Shown: piece after piece, positions 51,342-60,992 of the stretch
Numbering within the stretch: the stretch's first letter is position 1
Layout: every line of letters begins with the position of its first letter
Source of the DNA: Candidatus Gastranaerophilales bacterium
GTDB lineage: Bacteria > Cyanobacteriota > Vampirovibrionia > Gastranaerophilales > Gastranaerophilaceae
DNA length: 64,000 bases
Direction of reading: 5' to 3'
Assembly: GCA_944325105.1 (NCBI GenBank)
Contig: CALUYW010000005.1
Coordinates: 1-64,000 of the forward strand
The notes under the pieces: generated by a model
Database searches by the model: none
Told to the model about the DNA's origin: nothing
The model's input: only the letters and a program-made list of their open reading frames with translations
Program-made: the position numbers and the translations under genes

Positions 51342-52497
51342 ATAATTTCTCCAAAATTGCAAGCGCTACATTTTTTTTGGTTGTTTTTTCTATTTTTTGA
51401 ATGTTATCTTTTTTATCTATTATCCAGACCTCGTTTTCATCGCTGCCAAGGGCTGTTTTTGCCTCATTTGCAACTATAAAATCGCACCCTTTATTTTTTA
51501 TTTTTTCTTTTGCATTCTCAATAACATTTTCGCTTGAAAGGCAAAAGCCTATTACTTTTTGATTTTCTTTTTTTTCTTCGCACATTGTTTTTAATATATC
51601 AGGATTTTGAACAAGTTCAAGTGTTAGAGTTTGCCCTGTTTCTTTTTTTGATATTTTTGAATTTGAGTAATTTTTTACTTTAAAATCACTTACCGCAGCT
51701 GCCATAATAAGATAATCTGCAGTCTCTTTTATGAAATATTCCCTTGTTTTATTAAGCATATCACCACTGCTTTGCGCAAGAATTGTTTTGTAGGGTTTTT
51801 CAACCGCAAAAGTTGATATAAGAACAACATCCGCCCCTAAATTATAGGCGCAATCACTAAGTGCAAGACCCATTTTGCCCGATGATGAGTTTGTAATATA
51901 TCTTACAGGGTCAATGGGTTCTTTTGTGCCTCCTGCAGTAATTACAACTTTTTTACCCTTTAGGGGTTTATTTTCATTAATAGAGTTAAATATCTTATCA
52001 AGCGAGCACAATCTGCCTTTATCTTCCGTGCCGCAGGCAAGAAAACCGCTCTCGGGTTCAAGGATTTTGCAGCCGCAACCGGATAGTTTTTTTAAATTTT
52101 CCTGTACAAAGGGGTTGTCCCACATGCCTGTATTCATTGCAGGGGCTAGAATTATCGGTTTTTTGTGCCCTAAATACGCGCAAAACACTGAAGTTAAAAG
52201 GTTGTCGCATATGCCGTTTGCGATTTTACTCAGGGTGTTTGCACTTAGAGGCGCCAATATAAATGCATCCGCCCAATTGCAAAGGCTGATGTGCTCAACT
52301 GAGTCACGCGGGTCAAATTGTGAAACATACAGTTTGTTATTGCTGAGCGTTTCTATGCTTAAAGGTGTAACAAAGTTAAGAGCGCTTGGAGTTGCAACTA
52401 CTTTTACATTATAGTCTGCTCTTTTGAACATCCTTATAAGTTCTAAGATTTTATATGCTGCAATAGATGAAGATATACCGATGAGAATGTTTTTCAT
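51334..52497 (-). CDS. coaBC: Bifunctional phosphopantothenoylcysteine decarboxylase / phosphopantothenate--cysteine ligase
   Basis: Two consecutive steps of coenzyme A synthesis. The N-terminal flavin-binding CoaC domain (about 1-180) begins MKNILIGISSSIAAYK and contains APLSANTLSKIANGICDNLL and APAMNTGMWDNPFVQENL. The C-terminal CoaB domain (about 185-387) has VVITAGGTKEPIDPVRYITNSSSGKMG and the Lys-rich AKEKIKNKGCDFIVAN. The length is close to E. coli Dfp. It overlaps both gmk upstream (four bases) and the nif3 gene downstream (eight bases). Confidence 0.96.
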   Translation of the reverse strand: MKNILIGISSSIAAYKILELIRMFKRADYNVKVVATPSALNFVTPLSIETLSNNKLYVSQFDPRDSVEHISLCNWADAFILAPLSANTLSKIANGICDNLLTSVFCAYLGHKKPIILAPAMNTGMWDNPFVQENLKKLSGCGCKILEPESGFLACGTEDKGRLCSLDKIFNSINENKPLKGKKVVITAGGTKEPIDPVRYITNSSSGKMGLALSDCAYNLGADVVLISTFAVEKPYKTILAQSSGDMLNKTREYFIKETADYLIMAAAVSDFKVKNYSNSKISKKETGQTLTLELVQNPDILKTMCEEKKENQKVIGFCLSSENVIENAKEKIKNKGCDFIVANEAKTALGSDENEVWIIDKKDNIQKIEKTTKKNVALAILEKLYD

Positions 52498-53066
52498 AGG
52501 GCACTTTCTTTCTCATAGATTTGCTGCAATTGATTAAAAGCTTCATCTACTTTATCGTTTACAATTAAGTATTTATAGTTTTTAGACTCTTCAAGCTCTC
52601 TTTTAACCGCTTCAAGGCGTTTTTGAATAGCATCTTCTGTTTCTGTTTTTCTGCCTCTGAGGCGTTTTTCAAGCTCGTCTAAATCTGGCGGAGTTATAAA
52701 AATCGACACGCACTCGGGGTATTTTTCCATAACCTTTTTAGCACCCTGCGCTTCTATTTCTAATACCACACTTTTACCTTCATTTAGGCACTTTAGTACA
52801 AAACTTTTTTTTGTGCCGTAGTAATTGTCCGAATACTTTGCCCACTCTAGAAAATCGCCGTTTTCTATCTCTCTTTCAAATTCTTCTTTTGTAATAAAAA
52901 AGTAATTTACCCCATCTTTTTCCTGAGGTCTTGGAGCGCGAGTCGTGGCGGATATTGAGTATATAATATTATCTTTATTGTGTTCAAAAAATTTATTCAA
53001 AACAGTCCCTTTGCCAACGCCTGAGGGGCCTGTTATTACATATAACCTTGCTTTGTTTTCTTTCAT
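52494..53066 (-). CDS. gmk: Guanylate kinase
   Basis: Converts GMP to GDP with ATP. The 190-residue protein has the P-loop VITGPSGVGKGTV, SATTRAPRPQEKDGVNYFF (GMP binding), GDFLEWAKYSDNYYGT and the lid region. I use ATG 53066, because a TATAAT box ends six bases before it and would cut into a longer reading; no ribosome site is present, so the mRNA is probably leaderless. It heads a tightly overlapped operon with coaBC, the nif3 gene, aroC, aroK and aroB. The gmk-(rpoZ)-coaBC order is common, but rpoZ is missing here. Confidence 0.96.
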   Translation of the reverse strand: MKENKARLYVITGPSGVGKGTVLNKFFEHNKDNIIYSISATTRAPRPQEKDGVNYFFITKEEFEREIENGDFLEWAKYSDNYYGTKKSFVLKCLNEGKSVVLEIEAQGAKKVMEKYPECVSIFITPPDLDELEKRLRGRKTETEDAIQKRLEAVKRELEESKNYKYLIVNDKVDEAFNQLQQIYEKESAL

Positions 53067-53096
53067 AGACGCATTATACAACAATATTGCGCATAA

Positions 53097-53120
53097 AAAA
53101 AGCGGTTTTAACCGCTTTTT
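53097..53120. terminator. Terminator after the LysM/EF-hand gene
   Basis: AAAAAGCGGTT (53097-53107) and AACCGCTTTTT (53110-53120) are perfectly complementary, with the T run on the minus strand. The hairpin ends the LysM gene transcript just before the gmk promoter. Confidence 0.75.
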
Positions 53121-53871
53121 AGAATTTATCTTTTGTAAATCTGTTGGGGTCTGTAATCTCTTTATTAGATATCATACCGTCAATTGTGCTGTCCATTTTG
53201 TCAAATGCATCAAACATATCTTTTACTTCGTCGGCATCCAATACGGTATTTTCGTTTGTATCAATTTTTTCAAATGCTTCTTTGAAACGGTCTTCATGTT
53301 CGTCAAGAATTGCTTGTTCACTGGCTGTGATACCTTGTTTGTACCAGTTTAAAAATGCGTCATAGGTAATTCCGCCTTCATTGCTTAGCGATTGGAACAT
53401 ACCGTTAGCAATGTTTTTTAAATTTTCTTCGCGACTTCCGTCTTTATTGAAATCAAAACTTTGTCCGCCTATTGATGATAATGCTGCATCAAGCGCGCTT
53501 TGGTCTTGGGTATCTTCATAATTTTGCATTGCTTGTGCGTATGATTTTCTCCAGCTTTCAAATTCTTCAAACAGCTTGCTGTTTGTTTGTTGAAAATCGC
53601 CGTTTGTGTCGGCACCTTTGGCATCCCCTGTTGCATCAAGCGTAACGGCTGCTTGTGCGGCAGGCTGAGCGGCATCTGTTTGTGTCGCACTTGCTTGGAA
53701 TGTATCGCCGGGAAGTTTGAGGCTATTGCCGGTGAATATCAAGTCGGGGTTTGCAATATTGTTTAATTTTGCAATTTCATTAATGGTTTTTTGGATATCG
53801 CTGCCTGTTGCACCGCACTGCTCTTGTGCTATTTTCCAGAGTGTGTCACCGCTTTGTATTGTGTAGCTCAT
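53119..53871 (-). CDS. LysM and EF-hand protein without a signal peptide
   Basis: A 250-residue protein that begins directly with a LysM domain (about 1-55: MSYTIQSGDTLWKIAQEQCG, ending LKLPGDTF). A low-complexity Ala/Thr/Gln linker follows (about 55-85), then a helical region with a calcium-type loop DFNKDGSREENL (about 145) and a C-terminal EF-hand pair (DTNENTVLDADEV; MDSTIDGMISNKEI). LysM binds peptidoglycan or chitin, so an envelope location is expected, yet no Sec signal precedes it. The ATG at 53871 has GAGG at six bases, which rules out a longer start. Export by another route, or a cytoplasmic role, must be considered. Confidence 0.8.
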   Translation of the reverse strand: MSYTIQSGDTLWKIAQEQCGATGSDIQKTINEIAKLNNIANPDLIFTGNSLKLPGDTFQASATQTDAAQPAAQAAVTLDATGDAKGADTNGDFQQTNSKLFEEFESWRKSYAQAMQNYEDTQDQSALDAALSSIGGQSFDFNKDGSREENLKNIANGMFQSLSNEGGITYDAFLNWYKQGITASEQAILDEHEDRFKEAFEKIDTNENTVLDADEVKDMFDAFDKMDSTIDGMISNKEITDPNRFTKDKF

Positions 53872-54026
53872 AAATGCCTCGCAATTTTGTTTTATATACC
53901 TATTATATAAAACGTATTTTTTTGAGGTGAACTTCAACAAAGTTGCTTTTTTGTTACAAAACTTAACTTATTAAGCAATAAAACTTAACATTTATATCCG
54001 TATACAAAAATATAGGCAAAAAGCAT

Positions 54027-54698
54027 TTATTCGTTATCTTCTCCAAGGTACATTTGAAAAGCTTGTATGTTTCTTGCGAATTTTTCTGAAGTTAAATCGG
54101 CACCCATGGAGTTTATGTCAAATTGCCCGTCAACCGCACCATCTGCATTGTCTAATGCTGCATAGAAGCCTTGAAGTTCATTTTTTTCCAGTATGCCATC
54201 CCCATCTATATCTATAGCTTCGAAAGATTTTTTAGCATATTCGCTTGCCGCACTATATTGTTCGTCAGTCATTTCTGTGAGGTTTGGAGCGCCCAATTGT
54301 GCATTTGTATATTCTTCAAGGCTTATGCCTTCTTCGCCGTCAGTTTCCCAGGTTTCCATATCTCCTTGTGCAAGCTTACCTGTTTGTTCAATGTAGGCAG
54401 GAATAAAACTTTCACCGTCCGTCGGGTCATATTCGCCCTCCATAAAGCTAAACTTTTGTCCCGCTTCCTTTTCGCCTTGAAGATAGTCAAGCTGAGCTTG
54501 AAGTTGTTCAATTTCTATATCATTAAGTTTTGATGAAATCTCGCTTTTATTTGTTCCGTTTAAATTATTTTGTAATTGCTTTGTAATTTCGCTCAGCTGT
54601 TTTTCGATGTTATCAAGTGCGGTAGAATAACTGCTCATGTTTTCGCCGTGCTTATTTAGCCATGCCTGCATTTGACCGTAAATACCATTTGTTGACAT
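54027..54698 (-). CDS. EF-hand protein, function unknown
   Basis: A 223-residue acidic protein. The N-terminal half is a coiled-coil-like helical region (about 20-85, with ALDNIEKQLSEITKQLQNNL and IEIEQLQAQLDYLQGEKEAG). The C-terminal half has a clear EF-hand loop DIDGDGILEKNE (about 160-171) and a second, weaker one (DNADGAVDGQFD). There is no signal peptide. GAGAGG precedes the ATG. It lies next to the LysM/EF-hand gene, 155 bases upstream of it on the same strand, so the two probably act together, perhaps in a calcium-dependent surface assembly (inference). Confidence 0.75.
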   Translation of the reverse strand: MSTNGIYGQMQAWLNKHGENMSSYSTALDNIEKQLSEITKQLQNNLNGTNKSEISSKLNDIEIEQLQAQLDYLQGEKEAGQKFSFMEGEYDPTDGESFIPAYIEQTGKLAQGDMETWETDGEEGISLEEYTNAQLGAPNLTEMTDEQYSAASEYAKKSFEAIDIDGDGILEKNELQGFYAALDNADGAVDGQFDINSMGADLTSEKFARNIQAFQMYLGEDNE

Positions 54699-54782
54699 GA
54701 TAAAATCCTCTCTCTTTAAGTTCTTATATTTTTATAAAGATTTTTAGAGATTAGATATTGACATTTTGTAAACAAATATTAA

Positions 54783-54805
54783 AAAACGGGTCATATGACC
54801 CGTTT
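54783..54805. terminator. rpoD terminator
   Basis: AAACGGGTCA and TGACCCGTTT form a perfect stem around TA/AT at 54784-54805. On the minus strand a run of T follows, fitting the end of the dgt-dnaG-rpoD transcript. Confidence 0.8.
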
Positions 54806-54811
54806 GAATTC

Positions 54812-55885
54812 TTAAACTTCAATGTATTCCTTAAGTCTTTTTGAGCGGTTTGGATGTCTAAGTTTTCTGAGCGCCTTTGCTTCAATTTGTCTTATACGCT
54901 CACGAGTTACGCCAAAGAGCTGCCCTACTTCTTCTAATGTTCTTTGTCTGCCATCGTCCATACCAAAACGCAACCTCAAAACATCTCTTTCGCGAGCGGA
55001 AAGGCTTCCCAAAACTTCAGCCAAATCTTCTCTTAAGAGTTCGTGAGCTACAGTCTTAACGGGAGCATCGGCGTCTTTATCTTCAATAAAATCACCAAGG
55101 CGGGAATCTTCTTCTTTACCTATTGGAGTTTCAAGAGAAAGAGGCTCTTGAGCTACTTTAATAATTTCTCTTAATTTATTGATAGATATACCCATCTCAA
55201 CTGACAGTTCTTCTTCGGTGGGTTTTCTTGCCAATTCTTGAGCGAGTTTTCTTGTAACTTTTTTAAGTTTATTGATTGTTTCAACCATATGCACAGGGAT
55301 TCTAATTGTCCTTGCCTGATCGGCAATAGCACGAGTTATGGCTTGTCTAATCCACCAAGTTGCATATGTTGAAAATTTATAACCCCTTTCGTGGTCAAAT
55401 TTTTCTGCAGCACGAATAAGACCCAAGTTGCCCTCTTGAATAAGGTCTAAAAAGAGCATACCGCGACCTACGTATTTTTTTGCTATGGAAACTACAAGGC
55501 GCAAGTTTGCTTGTACCAGTTTTCTTTTTGCAACTACACCGGGAGCACCACCTGCAACAATTTTCCTTGCCAAATCTATTTCTTCATCTGCCGTAAGAAG
55601 TTTTATTCTTCCGATTTCTCTTAAATACATTCTAACAGGGTCATCAACGGATATGCCTCTTGGAGGGGTGATATCTCCGTCTTGAGAGTTTTCGTCATCT
55701 TCTTTGTCATAGAATCCGCCTGTCAAATTGGCATCAATTGTGCTCACACCATGATTGCTTATAATGTTGCTGATGTTATCCGTTTCAAGTCCTGCAGTAT
55801 CAAAATAGTTGTCGTCTGCAATCATATCGGTGTTTTTATCAACTACACTTATAACTGAATCATTGGAACTTCTTTTTCTGCTCAT
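54812..55885 (-). CDS. rpoD: Primary sigma factor (sigma-70, RpoD/SigA)
   Basis: Directs RNA polymerase to housekeeping promoters. The 357-residue protein has a short, acidic N-terminus, then region 1.2 ([21 protein letters not shown]), region 2 ([57 protein letters not shown]), region 3 and region 4 ([33 protein letters not shown]), closing with [15 protein letters not shown]. It lacks the large non-conserved insert of proteobacterial RpoD. It follows dnaG directly (stop and start overlap by one base), the classic primase-sigma arrangement. Confidence 0.97.
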   Translation of the reverse strand: MSRKRSSNDSVISVVDKNTDMIADDNYFDTAGLETDNISNIISNHGVSTIDANLTGGFYDKEDDENSQDGDITPPRGISVDDPVRMYLREIGRIKLLTADEEIDLARKIVAGGAPGVVAKRKLVQANLRLVVSIAKKYVGRGMLFLDLIQEGNLGLIRAAEKFDHERGYKFSTYATWWIRQAITRAIADQARTIRIPVHMVETINKLKKVTRKLAQELARKPTEEELSVEMGISINKLREIIKVAQEPLSLETPIGKEEDSRLGDFIEDKDADAPVKTVAHELLREDLAEVLGSLSARERDVLRLRFGMDDGRQRTLEEVGQLFGVTRERIRQIEAKALRKLRHPNRSKRLKEYIEV

Positions 55886-57768
55886 TAAGGTGTCTCCATT
55901 CTGTTTGCTTCAAATTGTTTGAAAAGTATTTTAAGCTTTTCATCTTCACTCAGGCTTTTATCTTTTATTTTTTGCCTCAGTTCGTGTTTTTTAAGCTTGT
56001 TGTCTATGTTGTTAAGCCTTTCAAAAGTTTCATTAACGGCTTGTATATAATTTTCATAGTTGAGATTCTCATATTCTGTTGATGAAAAAATTTCATCTGA
56101 TAGTTTTTGTTGAATGTCAGTACTGTTGTAAAACTCGCAAAAAAGTTTTTTTGCTAGCTCATCAATATTATTTACTTCGCGAAGTGCGTTGTCAATAGAT
56201 GTAATAATCTTAAGATTAGCTTCGTTTTTGGGTTTATAGGTGCTTATTGCATGTGAATAAAAGTTTCTTTTCTCGGGTGTGTTTGCAACAAAAGCAAGTT
56301 TTATAAGATTGTTTTCCATTAATGTGTATCGCGTGTTCAGGTCTTTTGCTGCGCTGTTTGAAGTTTTTTGTACATTTTGCAATGCATCAAATTCGCCCTG
56401 CGGCAGCATGCTTTTCCTTTTGGCTTTTTGCACTTCGTTTTTTAATATTTCTTCGTCAATGTTAATTTTATATGAAGTGTTTCTGATATAATCGGCCAAA
56501 ATTACAGGATTTTGAATTTCGGATAAAATATCGGCTATTTGTTGTACTATTTCACTTTTTTCTTGAGGGGTTGTGCTGTCTTTTATTTCTTGTAGTGCTT
56601 TATCCAGCCTGTAATCAAGAAATAACGGGGCGCTTTGTATGTGCTTTTTGTACTCTTGTGCTCCGAATTCTCTTATAAACTCATCAGGGTCTTTGCCGCC
56701 AACTTGAGATACAACGTGGATTTCACAAACTGAGTCACTATTTTCACTGTAGCTTGAGTCATACTGCTTAATGTCGCCAAGACTTGAGAATATGTTTTTA
56801 ATAACTTCAGCTCCTGCTTTTGTTGCTTTTTGGCCTGCACTATCCGAGTCAAAGGCAAGATATATTTTTCTTGAGGGGCTGTATCTTGCAATGAGTTTTA
56901 TATGCTGCGGGGTAAGGGCAGTGCCGCAGGAAGCTACGGCATTTTGTACTCCTGCACAGTGAGCGGATATTACATCAAAATACCCCTCCATAATAACAAC
57001 GGAGTCTTCTTGTTTTATGTAGTCTTTTGCACGATTTAGGCCAAAGAGCACTGAGCTTTTGTTGTATATGGAAGAATCAGGAGAGTTAAGGTATTTTGGA
57101 TTTTGCCCGTCCATAATCGCGCGTGCGCCAAAAGCTATTGTATTTGAGTTTACATCCATAATGGGGATAATAATTCTGTTTTTAAATCTGTCTAAGAAAT
57201 CTCCGTTTTTCTCATACAAAAGACCTGCTTTATACATTTCATCGTTTGTATATTTTTTTTCTCTTAAATACTCTTTAAGCTCAAAATTGGAATTTGGTGC
57301 AAGTCCTAAGAAAAATTTGCCTATCGCAACTTCTCCGACCCCTCTTTTTTCAAGATATTCAAGAGCGCGCTCATTCTTTAAAAGATTGTTATGATAAAAC
57401 TTCATAGCTTCATCCATCGCACCGAGAAGTCTTTCTTTTTCTTCTTTGTATTTAGATGAATCTTTAGAAGATTTAGGCAGCTCAATTCCTAAGGCTGCGG
57501 CTTGCTCTTCTATCACTTCCTTAAAGTTTTGATTATTTATTTTCATAAGGAAGGCAAGAACATCTCCGCCCTCTCCGCAGCCAAAGCATTTAAAAATCTG
57601 GCGCGACGGAGTAACAACAAAAGAAGGTGTCTTTTCGTTGTGAAACGGGCATAAGCCGCTGTAGTTGTGACCTGCTTTTTTTAATACAACATATTTTGAA
57701 ATCACATCTACAATATCAAGGCTGTTTTTTATTTGTTCTACTGCCTGGCTGTAAGTTATTTCCGACAT
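55885..57768 (-). CDS. dnaG: DNA primase
   Basis: Makes RNA primers for replication. A CHC2 zinc domain is at the N-terminus ([11 protein letters not shown] near 41 and CFGCGEGGD near 62). The TOPRIM catalytic core has [13 protein letters not shown] (about 260) and [11 protein letters not shown] (about 305), and a C-terminal helicase-binding region extends to residue 627. The length is typical. It overlaps dgt by 13 bases and rpoD by one base, giving a dgt-dnaG-rpoD operon as in many bacteria. Confidence 0.97.
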   Translation of the reverse strand: MSEITYSQAVEQIKNSLDIVDVISKYVVLKKAGHNYSGLCPFHNEKTPSFVVTPSRQIFKCFGCGEGGDVLAFLMKINNQNFKEVIEEQAAALGIELPKSSKDSSKYKEEKERLLGAMDEAMKFYHNNLLKNERALEYLEKRGVGEVAIGKFFLGLAPNSNFELKEYLREKKYTNDEMYKAGLLYEKNGDFLDRFKNRIIIPIMDVNSNTIAFGARAIMDGQNPKYLNSPDSSIYNKSSVLFGLNRAKDYIKQEDSVVIMEGYFDVISAHCAGVQNAVASCGTALTPQHIKLIARYSPSRKIYLAFDSDSAGQKATKAGAEVIKNIFSSLGDIKQYDSSYSENSDSVCEIHVVSQVGGKDPDEFIREFGAQEYKKHIQSAPLFLDYRLDKALQEIKDSTTPQEKSEIVQQIADILSEIQNPVILADYIRNTSYKINIDEEILKNEVQKAKRKSMLPQGEFDALQNVQKTSNSAAKDLNTRYTLMENNLIKLAFVANTPEKRNFYSHAISTYKPKNEANLKIITSIDNALREVNNIDELAKKLFCEFYNSTDIQQKLSDEIFSSTEYENLNYENYIQAVNETFERLNNIDNKLKKHELRQKIKDKSLSEDEKLKILFKQFEANRMETP

Positions 57769-58706
57769 ATTTCCTTATGGGTTACAATGGCGAACTGGTC
57801 GCTCATGCCTGCAACATAGTCAATTGCACCTTGTTCACCGTAAAGATTTTTGTAATACTCAAACAATTCTGAAACTATCTTTTTGATTTTGTTTTCTTCC
57901 TGCTTTGTTTTATCACTAAAATAAACATTTTTAAACATCCAGCTCCTTAAATTGTTTAAAAAGTTTACACAAAGCTCGGACATTTTTATCTCACTCTGCC
58001 CGACACTGTTTAAATAAATGTCTTTAATAACCGTATTTATACGCTCAAATTTTGTGTTGCCAAGATAATTTTGAAACTCTTCAGGGATGTCATTGTATGT
58101 AATAACCTCTTCTCTTATGGCATCTTCTATATCGTGGTTTAAATATGCGATTCTGTCTGCTATTTTTACAATTTGCCCCTCAAGGGTAAAGGGTTTTCCA
58201 ATTCCCGTGTGATTTAAAATCCCGTCAAGAGTTTCTTTTGTAAGGTTTAAGCTTTCTATTACTTCAACCACTCTGACACCGTGAACATTATGTTTAAAAC
58301 CGTTTTTTGTAGCTTCCATAAGTGCCTCTTCGCCGCTATGGCCAAAAGGCGCATGTCCTAAGTCGTGCCCCAGTGCAATGGCTTCTGTTAAATCTTCATT
58401 CAGGTTAAGGGCATTTGCAAGAGTTCTTGAAATTTGCGACACTTCAAGTGTGTGGGTAAGACGTGTTCTTAGGTGGTCATTTTTAGGCGTATAGAACACT
58501 TGAGTTTTTCTTTTCAGTCGCCTGAACGCTTTTGAGTTAATAATTCTGTCTTTATCTGTTTGGAATTCCGTCCTAAAAGGGTCGATGTCATTTTCTTCTT
58601 TGTTTCTGCCTTTTGAATTGATTGATTTTTGCGCAAAGTCACCAAGGGTCTCTTCCCTTTTATAGAGCAGTTCTTTAATGTTTTTTAAGTCGGTAGTATG
58701 ATGCAT
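57756..58706 (-). CDS. dgt: dGTP triphosphohydrolase-like HD protein
   Basis: Hydrolyses dNTPs to deoxynucleosides and triphosphate. The 316-residue protein belongs to the short (type 2) dGTPase group. It has DPFRTEFQTDKDRIINSKAFRRLKRKTQVF, the HD ligands in RLTHTLEVSQI (His), ALGHDLGHAPFGHSGE (His-Asp) and ADRIAYLNHDIEDA (Asp). Its position before dnaG and rpoD is common in bacteria. The -10 box TAAAAT with a TG extension ends six bases before the ATG, and no ribosome site is seen, so the operon mRNA may be leaderless. Confidence 0.94.
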   Translation of the reverse strand: MHHTTDLKNIKELLYKREETLGDFAQKSINSKGRNKEENDIDPFRTEFQTDKDRIINSKAFRRLKRKTQVFYTPKNDHLRTRLTHTLEVSQISRTLANALNLNEDLTEAIALGHDLGHAPFGHSGEEALMEATKNGFKHNVHGVRVVEVIESLNLTKETLDGILNHTGIGKPFTLEGQIVKIADRIAYLNHDIEDAIREEVITYNDIPEEFQNYLGNTKFERINTVIKDIYLNSVGQSEIKMSELCVNFLNNLRSWMFKNVYFSDKTKQEENKIKKIVSELFEYYKNLYGEQGAIDYVAGMSDQFAIVTHKEICRK

Positions 58707-58781
58707 AGTGAAATTTTAACACAAACTTAATATCGTACATATTGAAATTTTATTTTTCTCATTTATACTTGTAGTAAGGTT

Positions 58782-59747
58782 ATGATGTTGGGTCAATTGA
58801 TGAACGAAAAGAAGTTATCCTGTAAGGTCATCTTTCAGATTGAAGATGAGATTAAAAAATCTCAGGGTGATTTTGAGTCCGTATTTTTGACTCTCAAAGA
58901 AGAATTCAACAAGGACGAATTGTCTGAAATTTATTCAAAACTTTTGGGGGAAATTAAGTCCCCTAATTTTTTGCGCTTACTTATAAGAGAAATAGATAAA
59001 CTTAGACATCCTGACAATCTTAGTGATTTAATAGATTTTATATTGGATTGTGACGCAAAAGACTTTCCCGATTCTGCCGAGTATATAAATCTTAAAGTGC
59101 TATGTGTAAAGGCTATTTCAAACTACAAAGACATAAAAGCCGTTACGCCGCTTCTTTATTGTTTAAATAACAAAAACGAAAACTATAAATTCCGCCTTTC
59201 AGCAGCTGAAGCGCTGGGTAAAATCGGGGATAAAAATGCGGTTGAATCTTTAATAGATGTAGTGTCTGATGAAAATGAAAAGTCGGTGTACGTTAGAGAA
59301 TCTGCAGCGCTTGCGCTCGGTATGATAGGGGACGCTCGCGCGCTTGATGCTTTTGTGGGGATTTTAGAGGCTAAAAAGAGTTTTCTTGATAAGTTTACTT
59401 TTTTAAAAGAACGAATTATTGAGGCGCTTAATAATATTGATTTTTCGGGCAATAAAAGAGCGATAGCAGTGCTAAAAGAGGCACTGAGTGATGAGTCACC
59501 TCAGGTCAGAATTAACGCCATAGAATCATTGATGAACTCATCTGTTGATGAGGCCAGTGATTTGATATGGAAAATGCTCTATGACGAGGATGACGAAGTA
59601 AGAAAAAACGCTGTTATTGCTCTATACAATATGGAAGGCAAAGACGTTCTTATAAGAATTATTTCAGATGATACGCTTGATGTTTCCTGCAAAGAAGAAG
59701 CGCAAGAAGTCCTGCTTGATGTTCAAGAGGATGAAGATGATGAGTAA
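58782..59747 (+). CDS. HEAT-repeat protein
   Basis: A 321-residue protein with an N-terminal helical part (about 1-105) and then HEAT/PBS-lyase-type repeats: KFRLSAAEALGKIGDKNAVESLIDVV (about 140), VYVRESAALALGMIGDARALDAFVGIL (about 168), SPQVRINAIESLMNSSVDEASDLIW and DEVRKNAVIALYNMEG. Such repeats form a right-handed solenoid for protein binding; related repeats are frequent in cyanobacterial phycobilin lyases, but no catalytic role is suggested here. AAGG precedes the ATG. The stop overlaps the queC start by eight bases. Confidence 0.88.
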   Translation: MMLGQLMNEKKLSCKVIFQIEDEIKKSQGDFESVFLTLKEEFNKDELSEIYSKLLGEIKSPNFLRLLIREIDKLRHPDNLSDLIDFILDCDAKDFPDSAEYINLKVLCVKAISNYKDIKAVTPLLYCLNNKNENYKFRLSAAEALGKIGDKNAVESLIDVVSDENEKSVYVRESAALALGMIGDARALDAFVGILEAKKSFLDKFTFLKERIIEALNNIDFSGNKRAIAVLKEALSDESPQVRINAIESLMNSSVDEASDLIWKMLYDEDDEVRKNAVIALYNMEGKDVLIRIISDDTLDVSCKEEAQEVLLDVQEDEDDE

Positions 59748-60414
59748 AAAAGCCGTTGTTCTATTATCAGGCGGCTTAGACAGTCTGGTAAGCGTTGCCG
59801 CTGCGAATGATTTTTGCAAGGTAGAACTTGCACTTACTTTTAACTACTCTCAACTTGCAGCAGATGAAGAAATTCAGGCATCTGCTGAAATTGCAAAATA
59901 TTACAATATTGAGCATAAAGTTATAAATCTGCCTTTTTTGGCTGATATAACAAACTGTGCACTTAGTGATTCCAATAAAAATTTAGAATTTGATAAATTG
60001 GATGAAAACAGTGCAAAGGCAGTCTGGGTGCCAAACAGAAACGGTTTGTTTTTAAATATCGCTGCAAGTTATGCCGATTCTTCGGGTTTTGATTATATAA
60101 TAATCGGCGCAAATAAAGAAGAAGCGGGAACATTTCCTGATAACTCACAAGAATTTCTAAACCGCGCCGAGGCTGCTTTTGAGTATTCAACTCTAAAAAA
60201 ACCAAAAATTCTTGCGCCTTTAAAAGAGTTTGAAAAATATGAAATAATAAACCTTGCAATAGAAAAAAACGCCCCGCTTCACTTGTTAAAGAGTTGTTAC
60301 AATTCAAAAGTATACTCCGGAACTAAACACTGCGGAAAATGCGAGTCCTGCAAGCGTTTGCGCGATGCGATTTTAAAAAGTGTTAACAAAGACTTGATAA
60401 ATCTCTTTTTTTAA
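59740..60414 (+). CDS. queC: 7-cyano-7-deazaguanine synthase
   Basis: Converts 7-carboxy-7-deazaguanine to preQ0 with ATP and ammonia, on the queuosine pathway. The 225-residue protein has the PP-loop VVLLSGGLDSLVS, the downstream VPNRNGLFLNIAASYA, IIIGANKEEAGTFPDN and the zinc-binding cysteines CYNS...HCGKCESCKRLRDAI. I use ATG 59740, which has AGAGG upstream and overlaps the HEAT gene stop; longer readings lie entirely inside that gene. The other que genes are not in the window. A DUF366 gene follows directly. Confidence 0.95.
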   Translation: MSKKAVVLLSGGLDSLVSVAAANDFCKVELALTFNYSQLAADEEIQASAEIAKYYNIEHKVINLPFLADITNCALSDSNKNLEFDKLDENSAKAVWVPNRNGLFLNIAASYADSSGFDYIIIGANKEEAGTFPDNSQEFLNRAEAAFEYSTLKKPKILAPLKEFEKYEIINLAIEKNAPLHLLKSCYNSKVYSGTKHCGKCESCKRLRDAILKSVNKDLINLFF

Positions 60415-60428
60415 ACCAGAATTAAACT

Positions 60429-60992
60429 GTGGATATGAAGAAGAAATTTATTGATAAAGAAATAAAATACACAGGCAGAGAGCTTTCCCCTCACTGGATT
60501 TACAGAAATTTTAATCTGTGCGGCGATGCTATAGTATCTTTTGTTGGTGAAGTTGATGTTAAGCTTGATGAGATGGTGGATATTGAGGATGTTATAAATA
60601 TTGAACCCATATATTCAAAAAAAATGCTTAATTTTATTATTGAATGTTTTAGCGTTTCTCTATCTGAGATGGTTTGGCGTCAGAGACTTTTTGTTTCAAT
60701 AATAAAAGAAACTCTTGAAAAACGAGGAATCGTTACTAAAAGATGTGGCGACGATTTGTTTTTTGAAGATAAAAAACTTTCTGTTTCAATAGCAACGGCG
60801 TCCATAACATCTTCATTGATTCATACTGCACTAAATATAATAGGTGAAGGGGCTCCCATTGAAGTCTCCTCTCTTAATGATATGGGAATTTACGACATTG
60901 ATGTTTTTGCAAATGAGATAATGACATCTTTTGTTGACGAGGTAAAAAGTATTGACAATGCAAGATGTAAGGTGAGAGGGGTGATTAAATAA
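60429..60992 (+). CDS. DUF366 family protein
   Basis: A 187-residue soluble protein matching the DUF366 pattern as I know it: FIDKEIKYTGRELSPHWIYRNFNLCGDAIVSFVGEVDV at the start, MVDIEDV, IYSKKMLNFIIE, RQRLFVSIIKETL, CGDDLFFEDKKLSVSIATAS, SSLIHTALNI and the C-terminal ARCKVRGV. The family is uncharacterised. Its position directly after queC makes a link to deazaguanine or RNA modification conceivable, but this is context only. The stop overlaps the next start (TAATG). Confidence 0.85.
   Translation: MDMKKKFIDKEIKYTGRELSPHWIYRNFNLCGDAIVSFVGEVDVKLDEMVDIEDVINIEPIYSKKMLNFIIECFSVSLSEMVWRQRLFVSIIKETLEKRGIVTKRCGDDLFFEDKKLSVSIATASITSSLIHTALNIIGEGAPIEVSSLNDMGIYDIDVFANEIMTSFVDEVKSIDNARCKVRGVIK

Noticed and set aside
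51875..52414. Long open frame antisense to coaBC
   Set aside because: It is a shadow frame with no start context; the coaBC motifs on the other strand are unambiguous.
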